From contig DNLQ01000037.1 in assembly GCA_003488415.1 (NCBI GenBank), forward strand, positions 1 to 15,609: a stretch of DNA of 15,609 nucleotides, given 5' to 3'. Every line of letters begins with the position of its first letter. Positions within the stretch are counted from its first letter, which is position 1. This document shows positions 1 through 6,024 of this stretch, one piece after another. This DNA is from Ruminococcus sp. (GTDB taxonomy: Bacteria > Bacillota > Clostridia > Oscillospirales > Ruminococcaceae). The notes under the pieces are model-generated. The model saw only the letters and a list, made by a program, of their open reading frames with translations. It was not told where the DNA came from and made no database searches. Made by a program: the position numbers and the translations under genes.

Positions 1-1042
1 ACTCGTCGGGGAGCTTGCCCCACTGGATACCCGTCATGGTATCGTAGAGCATCTGGGAGATCTTGCCGATCTTGTTGCCGTTTATCTCCATTACCTTGTC
101 ATTCCACTTCAGATGACCTACAGGAGAGATGACAGCAGCAGTACCTGTACCGAATACCTCTTCCAGCTTGCCGGCGTCATATGCGTCAGCGATCTCCTGG
201 ATGTCGATACGTCTTTCCTCGACCTCAAGTCCCATAGACTTGCATACCTCTATAGCAGACTTTCTTGTGATGCCGGGGAGGATGCTGCCCTGGAGCATAG
301 GAGTAACTACCTTGCCGTCGATAACGAAGAAGATGTTCATAGCGCCGACTTCCTCTATATACTTCTGCTCAACGCCGTCGAGCCAGAGTACCTGTGAGTA
401 GTTCTGCTTGTGAGCCTCGTCCTGACCGATAAGGGATGCAGCGTAGTTTCCGCCTGTTTTAGCAAAGCCCATACCGCCTCTTACTGCACGGACATACTTG
501 CTCTCAACGTAGATATTTACAGGGTTCAGACCGCTCTCGTAGTAAGCGCCTGAGGGTGAGAGGATGATGATGAAGAGGTAGTGTTCGCCGGGCTTAACAC
601 CGAGGAAGGGATCAACAGCGATGATGAAGGGACGGATGTAAAGGGACTCGCCCTCCTTGGAAGGTACCCAGTCCTTCTCGATCTTCAGAAGCTCCATAAG
701 GCACTTCATGCCGAGGTCTTCGGGAAGCTCAGGGATAACAAGTCTCTCGTTGGACTTGTTGAGTCTCTTGAAGTTCTCCTCAGGACGGAAGAGCTGTACC
801 TTTCCCTCAGCGGTGCGGTAAGCCTTCATACCCTCGAATACCTCCTGACCGTAGTGGAAGCACATAGCGGCAGGTGAAAGATCAATAGTGCCGTAGGGCT
901 TGATCTCGGGATCGTGCCAGCCCTGTCCCTCGTCATAGGGCATTACCAGCATATAGTCTGTGAAGAGGTGACCGAAGCCGAGCTTGTCACCGGGCTGGGG
1001 CTTGGCTTTCAGGGTGTCTGCCTTTGTGAATTTGATTTCCAT
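1..1042 (-). CDS. ilvE: Branched-chain amino acid aminotransferase (3' end cut by window edge)
   Basis: This enzyme is a PLP-dependent transaminase that interconverts leucine, isoleucine and valine with their 2-oxo acids, using glutamate/2-oxoglutarate, in the cytoplasm. The readable part is 347 residues and starts MEIKFTKADTLKAKP. The pattern GGMGFAKTGGNYA around residues 189-201 holds the expected PLP-binding lysine (about K195). YIEEVGAMNIFFV (about 228-240), GSILPGITRKS (about 252-262) and VFGTGTAAVISPVG (about 296-309) are typical of the eukaryote-like class of BCATs. The last visible residues are MTGIQWGKLPDE, so by comparison with the family only about ten residues are missing beyond position 1. 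The start at 1042 is preceded by GGAAGG (1052-1057). A 42-codon membrane ORF lies 69 nt upstream and probably shares the promoter at 1285-1313. A TATAAT at 1063-1068 could give a second start site, but it has no good -35. No T-box leader was seen. Confidence 0.95.
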   Translation of the reverse strand, partial: MEIKFTKADTLKAKPQPGDKLGFGHLFTDYMLVMPYDEGQGWHDPEIKPYGTIDLSPAAMCFHYGQEVFEGMKAYRTAEGKVQLFRPEENFKRLNKSNERLVIPELPEDLGMKCLMELLKIEKDWVPSKEGESLYIRPFIIAVDPFLGVKPGEHYLFIIILSPSGAYYESGLNPVNIYVESKYVRAVRGGMGFAKTGGNYAASLIGQDEAHKQNYSQVLWLDGVEQKYIEEVGAMNIFFVIDGKVVTPMLQGSILPGITRKSAIEVCKSMGLEVEERRIDIQEIADAYDAGKLEEVFGTGTAAVISPVGHLKWNDKVMEINGNKIGKISQMLYDTMTGIQWGKLPDE

Positions 1043-1111
1043 TTCATTCAACCTTCCTTGTAATTATAGATTTCCGTCGGCTTCGTCATTGAAGCGGCGG
1101 ATCAGGTCAGC

Positions 1112-1240
1112 TCAGTTTGCCGAGAAGTAGTTCTTCTCGTAGATCCTTTTACAGATCACCACCGTTGCGGCGGCAGCTCCTGCGGCTATAACTGCCGAAC
1201 TGAGTGCGACAGCAAGAATGATTTTTCCTTTTTTAGTCAT
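1112..1240 (-). CDS. Small single-pass membrane protein, 42 residues
   Basis: This short gene encodes a 42-residue protein beginning MTKKGKIILAVAL and ending KNYFSAN. It has a basic start (TKKGK), a hydrophobic Ala/Val/Ile-rich stretch at residues 7-29 long enough to span the membrane, and a charged tail (CKRIYEKN). A strong Shine-Dalgarno site, GGAGGA at 1245-1250, sits 4 nt before the ATG, and a good promoter lies at 1285-1313. It is the first gene after that promoter, 69 nt before ilvE. It is not an obvious branched-chain amino acid attenuator: there is no run of Leu/Ile/Val codons and no terminator between it and ilvE. The function is unknown. It could be a structural or regulatory membrane peptide, and the basic-plus-hydrophobic layout also fits a toxin-like peptide, but nothing specific supports that. 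Confidence 0.6.
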   Translation of the reverse strand: MTKKGKIILAVALSSAVIAAGAAAATVVICKRIYEKNYFSAN

Positions 1241-1284
1241 AGCTTCCTCCTTATATACGGTGAGCGGTTGCTGTTCAATACATA

Positions 1285-1313
1285 ATTATACCATATTATG
1301 CGGATATTTTCCA
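1285..1313 (-). promoter_or_regulatory. Sigma-A-type promoter for the small membrane ORF and ilvE
   Basis: On the minus strand a perfect TATAAT (1285-1290) lies 17 nt downstream of TGGAAA (1308-1313), which matches four of six consensus -35 bases. Transcription would start about 35 nt before the small membrane ORF at 1240. T-rich stretches lie just upstream on the minus strand and could act as an UP element. Confidence 0.65.
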
Positions 1314-1345
1314 TAGCAACGGAACAAAAAAATACACAAAAAACG

Positions 1346-1365
1346 ATGTTGATATATGTTGATAT
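1346..1365. repeat. Tandem 10-bp direct repeat upstream of the ilvE promoter, inside a 358-bp gap
   Basis: ATGTTGATAT occurs twice with no spacer, 1346-1355 and 1356-1365, about 33 bp upstream of the -35 box at 1308-1313. Two head-to-tail copies one helical turn apart are compatible with a regulator site on one DNA face; this is inference only. The rest of the gene-free stretch 1241-1598 holds the promoter (1285-1313) and a terminator (1539-1573). I see nothing recognisable in 1366-1538. Confidence 0.3.
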
Positions 1366-1538
1366 TGCTTTAGCGAAGGATCAGTGCCGATGACTGCCGG
1401 CGGAGCAATAATGCAGAAAACCGCTGTAGTCAGGTGTTTTTCTTTTTGCAGATCTCTCCGATGCCTGAGGCGGGGGACACACATGGTGCTTAACGGGATA
1501 TAGCTGTATTTCACGGCTGTTCTGCATACGCACCATAC

Positions 1539-1573
1539 AAAAGCTCCCCCTCCGGAAGTGACAGCGGAGGGGG
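1539..1573 (-). terminator. Intrinsic terminator after the sigma/anti-sigma unit
   Basis: CCCCCTCCG (1546-1554) and CGGAGGGGG (1565-1573) form a perfect 9-bp stem with a 10-nt loop. On the minus strand the stem is followed by AGCTTTTG, a short T-run at 1539-1542. It lies 26 nt after the stop of the membrane protein at 1599. Confidence 0.75.
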
Positions 1574-1598
1574 AAAGGAGGTTGGTTTGTAGATAGCT

Positions 1599-2525
1599 TT
1601 ATTGATCTGTATCGGCGGAACGTGTGAACTTCTCTGTAGAGCCGTCCGCCCAGGTAAGGGTGAATCCGTCACGGGGAGAATCGCCCTCCCAGGAGATAGT
1701 TGCAGTGGTATTGTCGTATACGGTAACGAAGTGGAATATAAGCTCTCTGCCGTTGATGTCAACGCTGAAGGTATTGCCTATGCCGTGTATATTGTCCGGA
1801 GAGTTTACAGTACGCTGACCGCCTGCTTCTCCGTCATGGATGCGGATGATATAATCAACGGTGTTGCCGTCGCTGTTCACGGAAGTCCATGTACCCTCCA
1901 GCATCTCCGGGGTGACTTCGGGCTCCGGCGGCTCCTCCGGAGTTGTAGCAGTGGAAGTTTCAGGTTCGGAAGGTGAAGGCACAGTCTCGGTAGTTTCAGC
2001 AGTTTCCTCTGTTGAGGTAGTCTCTGTTGTCTCGGTAGTTTCTTCTGTAGTAACTGTAGTCACAGCAACTGTAGTGACTGCCGGCTTTTCATTATCACTT
2101 TCTGCGATGACCGGCAATGCCTCTGTAGTTACGGCAGGCTCGGTAGCAGTCTCGGCAGGTTCGGTAGAAGCCACTGTGGTAGCCTGCTCGGTGGGGAGAT
2201 CCGCACGGGGATCGGTGACACCGGAGAAGCTGTGATTCATGAATCCTATGCCCATGATACCTCCCAGAGCGAGTACCAGGGCGGCTGCTGTGCCGATGTA
2301 TCTTGACCATGCAGGCTTGCGGTAGCGCTCAGTGCCTGAAACGGTGATGCCCGGCTCAGAGAAGTCCTCGTCTTCACTGATGCCTGCACCGGCTTTTGCG
2401 AGGAACTTCTTCATTATACGGTCTTTTGTCTCCTCGTCGGTTACGGGATAGCGCTCTGCAAGGCGCTCAACAGTCTCGTCGTCGAGACCTGTAAGGTCGA
2501 AATTATCTCTTTTGTTCTCGTTCAT
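1599..2525 (-). CDS. Single-pass membrane protein, probable anti-sigma factor partner
   Basis: This 308-residue protein is placed to be the regulator of the sigma factor encoded just before it. Residues 1-70 are charged and probably cytoplasmic (ETKDRIMKKFLAKAG is part of this region). One membrane segment lies at about 76-95 (GTAAALVLALGGIMGIGF). A Thr/Glu/Pro-rich linker of about 90 residues follows (about 113-203). Residues 204-303 form a compact domain that begins LEGTWTSVNSDG and reads like a small beta-rich lipocalin-like fold of the kind found in Clostridial secreted proteins. There is no H-x3-C-x2-C zinc anti-sigma motif, so the anti-sigma role rests on topology and gene order. The ATG at 2525 is 3 nt after the sigma stop and its ribosome site GAGGAGGG lies inside the end of the sigma gene, so translation is probably coupled. 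A strong hairpin ends the unit. Confidence 0.7.
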   Translation of the reverse strand: MNENKRDNFDLTGLDDETVERLAERYPVTDEETKDRIMKKFLAKAGAGISEDEDFSEPGITVSGTERYRKPAWSRYIGTAAALVLALGGIMGIGFMNHSFSGVTDPRADLPTEQATTVASTEPAETATEPAVTTEALPVIAESDNEKPAVTTVAVTTVTTEETTETTETTSTEETAETTETVPSPSEPETSTATTPEEPPEPEVTPEMLEGTWTSVNSDGNTVDYIIRIHDGEAGGQRTVNSPDNIHGIGNTFSVDINGRELIFHFVTVYDNTTATISWEGDSPRDGFTLTWADGSTEKFTRSADTDQ

Positions 2526-2528
2526 GGC

Positions 2529-3080
2529 TCAACCCTCCTCAAGAATAGTCCGGATCTTTGCTCTTGCCCGGACGCTCCGCTTCTGCACGGCTGCCGGAGT
2601 CATGGAGACTTTGGCTGCTATATCATTCACGGAAAGGTTATAGAAATACTGATATACTATTATAGCAGTATCAGGATCGCCCAGGGACTGCACGGCGTCC
2701 CAGAGCTGCTGGCTGCCTATACGGCTGTCCGCCTCTGCCTCGGTATCGTCCGGGGCAGGGGGAAGTATGGATTCATCCTCGATGTTCTCTGAAGCCGTGC
2801 CGGTACGGACGAGTCGGCGGAAGTAGTCGATGGCACGCCGCTTGGCGATAGTGCTGACGAAGGATTTTATACTTCCCGAAGCCAGTGAGTAGCGGTTGGA
2901 TGCACGGTACAGCTCAACGAATATATCGCTTACGCAGTCTTCGATGTCTTCTCTTGAGCCGCAGCCGGAGAGTTTATTTGCAGCGATAGCATATACAAGA
3001 CCGCCATAGCTTTCATACAGGGCTTCAAAAGCTGCTTTGGGTGAGCTGCTCAGCAGCTGCGCCCATTCTGAATCTGTCAT
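2529..3080 (-). CDS. ECF-type RNA polymerase sigma factor
   Basis: This alternative sigma factor directs RNA polymerase to a special promoter set, usually in response to envelope signals. From the start at 3080 it has 183 residues. Region 2 spans about 17-91 (FEALYESYGGLVYAIA, EDIEDCVSDIFVELY, then SFVSTIAKRRAIDYFRRL). An acidic linker spans about 92-122. Region 4 spans about 124-180 with a helix-turn-helix (LSVNDIAAKVSMTPAAVQKR). The start at 3080 has GGAGGT 6 nt upstream and gives the usual ECF N-terminus MTDSEWAQLL. A second in-frame ATG at 3167 has an equally strong GGAGGAG site and would add 29 residues that do not look like part of the family. The downstream membrane protein is the likely anti-sigma partner. 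The exact ECF group cannot be named from sequence reading alone. Confidence 0.88.
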   Translation of the reverse strand: MTDSEWAQLLSSSPKAAFEALYESYGGLVYAIAANKLSGCGSREDIEDCVSDIFVELYRASNRYSLASGSIKSFVSTIAKRRAIDYFRRLVRTGTASENIEDESILPPAPDDTEAEADSRIGSQQLWDAVQSLGDPDTAIIVYQYFYNLSVNDIAAKVSMTPAAVQKRSVRARAKIRTILEEG

Positions 3081-3265
3081 TGTTGCACCTCCGATATGTC
3101 TTTGTGTTCCTTGTGTCTGCTCAGCAGGTTCTCCAGCTCTCAGACTGAGCTGTATAGTATCAGTCATAGCACTCTCCTCCGGAGTTGTGTTTTGTGGTTC
3201 TGATAATATATTCGCTGGAGTATCACTGAATCGGACAAAGCAGAACGGCTTTTTTTGTCAGGTAA

Positions 3266-3326
3266 ACGAAAAGGCAGCGGATGATACTGCCGGACGCAGC
3301 AAGAGCCGGTCACACTGACCGGCTCT
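3266..3326 (-). terminator. Tandem hairpins after corA
   Basis: Right after the corA stop, the minus strand has a perfect 11-bp stem with a 3-nt loop (3302-3312 with 3316-3326, core AGAGCCGGTCA) but no T-run directly after it. A second, weaker stem (GGCAG/CTGCC, 3273-3277 with 3287-3291) is followed on the minus strand by TTTTCGTTT (about 3264-3272). The pair probably ends the corA transcript. I could not find a convincing promoter for the sigma gene in the remaining 3168-3265. Confidence 0.55.
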
Positions 3327-3329
3327 GTA

Positions 3330-4256
3330 TCATTTCTTTTTCCATTTGAGCAGAATGACTGCTGCTATGACCATGAGGGCTGCCGCCAGGGATATGGCGA
3401 ACCACGTATAGTTCATGGGTACATCGGGCGTATTGATGCCGTAGAAAGCAAATATGATATTGGGGATCTCCATAAGGATCGTGACAATGGTCAGACGCCA
3501 CATGACGATGTTGAGGTTATTGGAGATGACGGATGAAAAGCCGTCCATCATACTTGAAAGAATGCCCGTATAGATACTTGCCATTTCGATAGCCTGCTTC
3601 ATCTCGATCAGTACATCCTCCAGGAGGTCCTGATCCTCGTCGTAGAGCTTTATGACTCTCCCACGGAATATCTTCTCGATAGTAGCTTCGTTGGCTTTCA
3701 GTGAGGTAGAGAAGTATACCAGGGATTTCTCCAGTGCCAGAAGCTGCATGAGAAGCTCGTTCTTCATAGCTCCGTGGAGTTCCTGCTCGGCGGCAGATGA
3801 GATCTTGTCTATCTGTTTCAGGTATATAAGGAAGAGTGCAGCGATACGCAGCAGGAGCTGAAGCACGAACCTGGTCTTGAACTCCGGGCGCAGATTCCTT
3901 ATGATACCGCATTCAGCCTCGTTGATTATCTGTGTATCCTGAATGGAGATAGTGAAAACGTACTCCTTTGTAAGTATGATACCTATAGGCTGAGTGAAGA
4001 ACATTTTTGTCTTGTCCTCGGCGACGTCCGGAACAGGGCTGTCGATGATTACAAGAGTCTGGTCGTCCTCACGCTCTATACGGGAGGACTCCTCCTCATC
4101 AAGGGAAGACTTCACGAAGCCGCTGTCAAGACCGAAGTCCTCTGTCAGCATAGTGATCTCTTCCTGAGTGGGGGACACTACAGATACCCAGCAGCCCGGT
4201 GATGCGGTTTCGCATGGGCACACTCTGCCGTTATCTGAAGTAAAGTATTTTATCAT
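3330..4256 (-). CDS. corA: CorA-family divalent metal ion transporter (GIN variant)
   Basis: This 308-residue protein belongs to the CorA family of pentameric inner-membrane channels that carry Mg2+ and related ions. The N-terminal cytoplasmic domain (about 1-240) starts MIKYFTSDNGRV, passes through SPGCWVSVVSPTQEEI (about 19-34), and ends in a long helical stalk with MMDGFSSVISNNLNIVMWRLT (236-256) leading into TM1 (about 249-271). TM2 is about 282-304, followed by the basic tail LKWKKK. The signature after TM1 reads YGIN (272-275) instead of the usual YGMN; GIN is known from ZntB-type members, so zinc or another metal is possible. The start at 4256 fits the family N-terminus but has no Shine-Dalgarno site; an internal ATG at 4151 (M36) has a GGAAGAG site. 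A structured leader precedes the gene and tandem hairpins follow it. Confidence 0.9.
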   Translation of the reverse strand: MIKYFTSDNGRVCPCETASPGCWVSVVSPTQEEITMLTEDFGLDSGFVKSSLDEEESSRIEREDDQTLVIIDSPVPDVAEDKTKMFFTQPIGIILTKEYVFTISIQDTQIINEAECGIIRNLRPEFKTRFVLQLLLRIAALFLIYLKQIDKISSAAEQELHGAMKNELLMQLLALEKSLVYFSTSLKANEATIEKIFRGRVIKLYDEDQDLLEDVLIEMKQAIEMASIYTGILSSMMDGFSSVISNNLNIVMWRLTIVTILMEIPNIIFAFYGINTPDVPMNYTWFAISLAAALMVIAAVILLKWKKK

Positions 4257-4453
4257 GGTATTATTGGTCAGGCACAGAATAAAAGCTCCGTCCCTGACGC
4301 TCTCCTTTCGCCGGGATTTGCCTCAGCGTCCGGCGAAAGCGATGTGCGCTGCGCCTGATGTGCCGAAGCATTTTAGTGAGCTCGTATTCCCATACGGGTC
4401 AGACATAACGCACCTCCGAATAAATGATCTGTGGACCTGGAATATCCGATCCA
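4257..4453 (-). promoter_or_regulatory. Structured 5' leader of corA, candidate cis-regulatory RNA
   Basis: The approximately 197-nt leader between the promoter and corA holds several base-paired elements, given in plus-strand positions. (1) A 5-bp stem with a GGGA loop on the RNA (4383-4387 with 4392-4396). (2) A perfect 10-bp stem CTTTCGCCGG/CCGGCGAAAG (4305-4314 with 4330-4339). (3) A possible pseudoknot: loop bases 4325-4329 can pair with 4297-4301. (4) A 9-bp helix with one G-U pair (4350-4358 with 4268-4276) that ends 11 nt before the corA ATG. (5) A crossing, hence competing, helix of about 10 bp with one bulge (4365-4375 with 4280-4289). I could not match it to the M-box or another riboswitch I know. 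Folding was done by eye. Confidence 0.5.
4323..4406 (-). CDS. Upstream ORF in the corA leader, 27 residues
   Basis: A 27-codon ORF starts at 4406 behind a consensus site GGAGGTG, 4 nt before the ATG, the best ribosome site in the leader. It begins MSDPYGNTSS, includes CFGTSGAAHIAF and ends AGR. Its stop lies in the loop of the 10-bp leader hairpin, so a translating ribosome would open that hairpin and the 5' halves of both long-range helices. It has no Pro-rich or acidic run of the kind in the Salmonella mgtL leader. It may be a leader peptide, or the RNA may simply tolerate an ORF. No homologue was searched. Confidence 0.45.
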   Translation of the reverse strand: MSDPYGNTSSLKCFGTSGAAHIAFAGR

Positions 4454-4459
4454 ACATTT

Positions 4460-4488
4460 ATTATATCATACCTTTTCCGGTTTGACAA
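4460..4488 (-). promoter_or_regulatory. Sigma-A-type promoter of corA
   Basis: TTGTCA (4483-4488) and a perfect TATAAT (4460-4465) are separated by exactly 17 nt on the minus strand. The expected start near 4453 gives a leader of about 200 nt before corA at 4256. Confidence 0.8.
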
Positions 4489-4543
4489 GTACCGGAGAAA
4501 ATTTTTCTTTCCATACCGCTTGCAGAGACATCCGTCGTGATCG

Positions 4544-5206
4544 TCATAGCAGCAGAGTGACCAGGAGATCCCACCAGAAATGCAGGATAACAGGAATGAG
4601 GATGTTCCTTGTTCTGAGGAACACCAGTGAGAACAGAACGCTCAGCACGATGATGGTAACGAAGCCGAAGTGTAACATATTACTCAGGAAAACACCGTTG
4701 ATTATCCATTTGGGGAAGTGGATAGCCAGGAACATAAGGGCGTTCACAGCTATCGGAACGGCAGGCTTCTCTCTGCGGACAGATGCGTTCAGCAGCCATC
4801 CCCGGAACACGATCTCCTCACCGATACCCACGAACAGGAAGATAAGGATGTTTGCAGGCACGTTCCCGGAGATCCTCATACCGTTCTGTCCTTTGAATGA
4901 CAATATCAGGATGTACGCAGTCATTGCGGCAAAGACTATGAAGAAGGTCTTCCAGCCTTTCCGGAACCCGGACATTTCCTTCACCGGCACCTCCAGGGAG
5001 CTGTCGAAATGCTTTATGAGTATCAGAGCCGGAACTGTCCATATGATCGTCTTGACCACGAGCTGGATGAAGATCTCGGCTCCCGGATCGCCCATACGCT
5101 CTGTGATAGCTTTTTCGGCGGTCAGTGTGAAAATGCCCCACACAGCGAACAGCAGGACATAGTATATTATCAGTGCTACAGTAAGTTTCTTGTTTCCTTT
5201 TATCAT
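4544..5206 (-). CDS. CPBP-family intramembrane metalloprotease
   Basis: This integral membrane protein belongs to the CPBP (CAAX protease and bacteriocin-processing/immunity, Abi) family. From the ATG at 5206 it has 220 residues with about six to seven hydrophobic segments. The catalytic signatures are present: EEIVFRGWL (130-138, E130, E131 and R135), FLAIHFP (159-165, H163) and LHFWWDLL (208-215, H209 and D213). The substrate is unknown; relatives act in prenyl-protein processing, bacteriocin self-immunity or anti-sigma cleavage. The ATG at 5206 has GGTGAGG upstream; an in-frame GTG at 5224 would overlap the preceding gene and is less likely. It lies 11 nt after the DUF2461 gene in the same orientation and is probably co-transcribed. 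No clear terminator follows in 4490-4543; the corA promoter starts there. Confidence 0.88.
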   Translation of the reverse strand: MIKGNKKLTVALIIYYVLLFAVWGIFTLTAEKAITERMGDPGAEIFIQLVVKTIIWTVPALILIKHFDSSLEVPVKEMSGFRKGWKTFFIVFAAMTAYILILSFKGQNGMRISGNVPANILIFLFVGIGEEIVFRGWLLNASVRREKPAVPIAVNALMFLAIHFPKWIINGVFLSNMLHFGFVTIIVLSVLFSLVFLRTRNILIPVILHFWWDLLVTLLL

Positions 5207-5217
5207 TGCAACAGACC

Positions 5218-5955
5218 TCACCACATAAAATCGTTTTCCGGAGCCTTTACTATCTCCGGCTCAGGCTCTGCCGGCTGTGCGGAAGAGTCTTTTTCAAGTT
5301 TGTCCGCAAGTTCCTGTATCTCCACAAGTTCATGGAAAAGCTCGTTGAGGGGCATGACCTCACGGAACACCTCAGTCACCCTGTCCGGCAGCTCCTTTGA
5401 GAAAAGCTCCTCCGGGGACTGTACCCTTACGTAAGCGGACATTGATCTCAGCCGGAAGAACTCCGCTGCCTCCGGGACGCTGCAGGGCTTGGAGCGCTTG
5501 TACTCCTCTCCTTCTACAGTTATCCCACGGCTCCTGAGACTGCTCACCAGGGAGCTCAGCTTTTCCGGCGACTCCGCAGCACAGGCTCTGAAACGCTCCA
5601 TCACACTTGCAGCGGGCTTGGAGATACGGAATCCGAACTCCGCACCCTCCGGCGAAAGCTCAAAGTACAGCGAGGGAGTGCGGTTCCAGTACACAGCCGG
5701 ATACCTCACATAGCTCCACATGGTATCCCGGTAATGCAGGAATGGCGGAAAGGTAGTGTCACGGTATATCCGTCCGGTCTTTGAGATCATGCCGGTATCG
5801 CTGAAGGGCTGATAGATCGCTTCTCCCAGCTCCTTCATAGGCTCATATACCTGCTCGGTGTATATTTTTTTCCTCGGCTCGAACCATTCCTTGCTGTTGT
5901 TGAGCCGTATCCCCATAAGGAAGTCTACCGACTCCTGAGTGAATCCTCTGAACAT
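5218..5955 (-). CDS. DUF2461 family protein
   Basis: The product has 245 residues from the ATG at 5955, which has GGAGG upstream; 13 further in-frame codons to 5994 are probably untranslated. The N-terminal part matches the DUF2461 pattern: FTQESVDFLMGIRLNNSKEWF (4-24, with the NNSKEWF core), a RIYRDTTFPP segment near residues 75-85, and the SLYFELSPEGAEFGFRI core. The family has no established biochemical role. The tail (about 215-245) is Glu/Pro/Ala-rich and probably disordered, ending in NDFMW. It is the first gene of a pair with the CPBP protease. The upstream neighbour ends at a terminator, so it must have its own promoter in 5956-5990, an AT-rich stretch where I could not fix the boxes. 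Confidence 0.85.
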   Translation of the reverse strand: MFRGFTQESVDFLMGIRLNNSKEWFEPRKKIYTEQVYEPMKELGEAIYQPFSDTGMISKTGRIYRDTTFPPFLHYRDTMWSYVRYPAVYWNRTPSLYFELSPEGAEFGFRISKPAASVMERFRACAAESPEKLSSLVSSLRSRGITVEGEEYKRSKPCSVPEAAEFFRLRSMSAYVRVQSPEELFSKELPDRVTEVFREVMPLNELFHELVEIQELADKLEKDSSAQPAEPEPEIVKAPENDFMW

Positions 5956-5987
5956 ATTGCCTCCGTTAAAATAATAATGATATATAT

Positions 5988-6018
5988 AAAACACTTGGGG
6001 ACGGCAGAAACCGTCCCC
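5988..6018 (-). terminator. Intrinsic terminator after the LysR gene
   Basis: GGGGACGG (5997-6004) and CCGTCCCC (6011-6018) form an 8-bp GC-rich stem with a 6-nt loop. On the minus strand it is followed by AAGTGTTTTATA. It lies 7 nt after the stop of the regulator at 6025. Confidence 0.85.
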
Positions 6019-6024
6019 TGTATC

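Noticed and set aside
1043..1111. T-box or BCAA attenuator before ilvE
   Set aside because: No T-box sequence, no terminator/antiterminator pair and no regulatory codon run in the small ORF.
1296..1514. Minus-strand 72-residue open frame between the terminator and the ilvE promoter
   Set aside because: No ribosome site, unusual composition, and it runs over the promoter elements.
1861..2235. Plus-strand Val/Ser-rich open frame
   Set aside because: It is the antisense of the Thr/Glu-rich stalk of the anti-sigma-like protein.
4257..4453. M-box (Mg2+) riboswitch before corA
   Set aside because: The conserved M-box core strings that I know are absent; the element is listed as unidentified instead.
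4431..5162. Plus-strand 243-residue open frame
   Set aside because: It is antisense to the CPBP protease gene, whose catalytic motifs prove the other strand.
5207..5224. GTG start at 5224 for the CPBP gene
   Set aside because: It overlaps the preceding stop region, and the ATG at 5206 has a better-spaced ribosome site.
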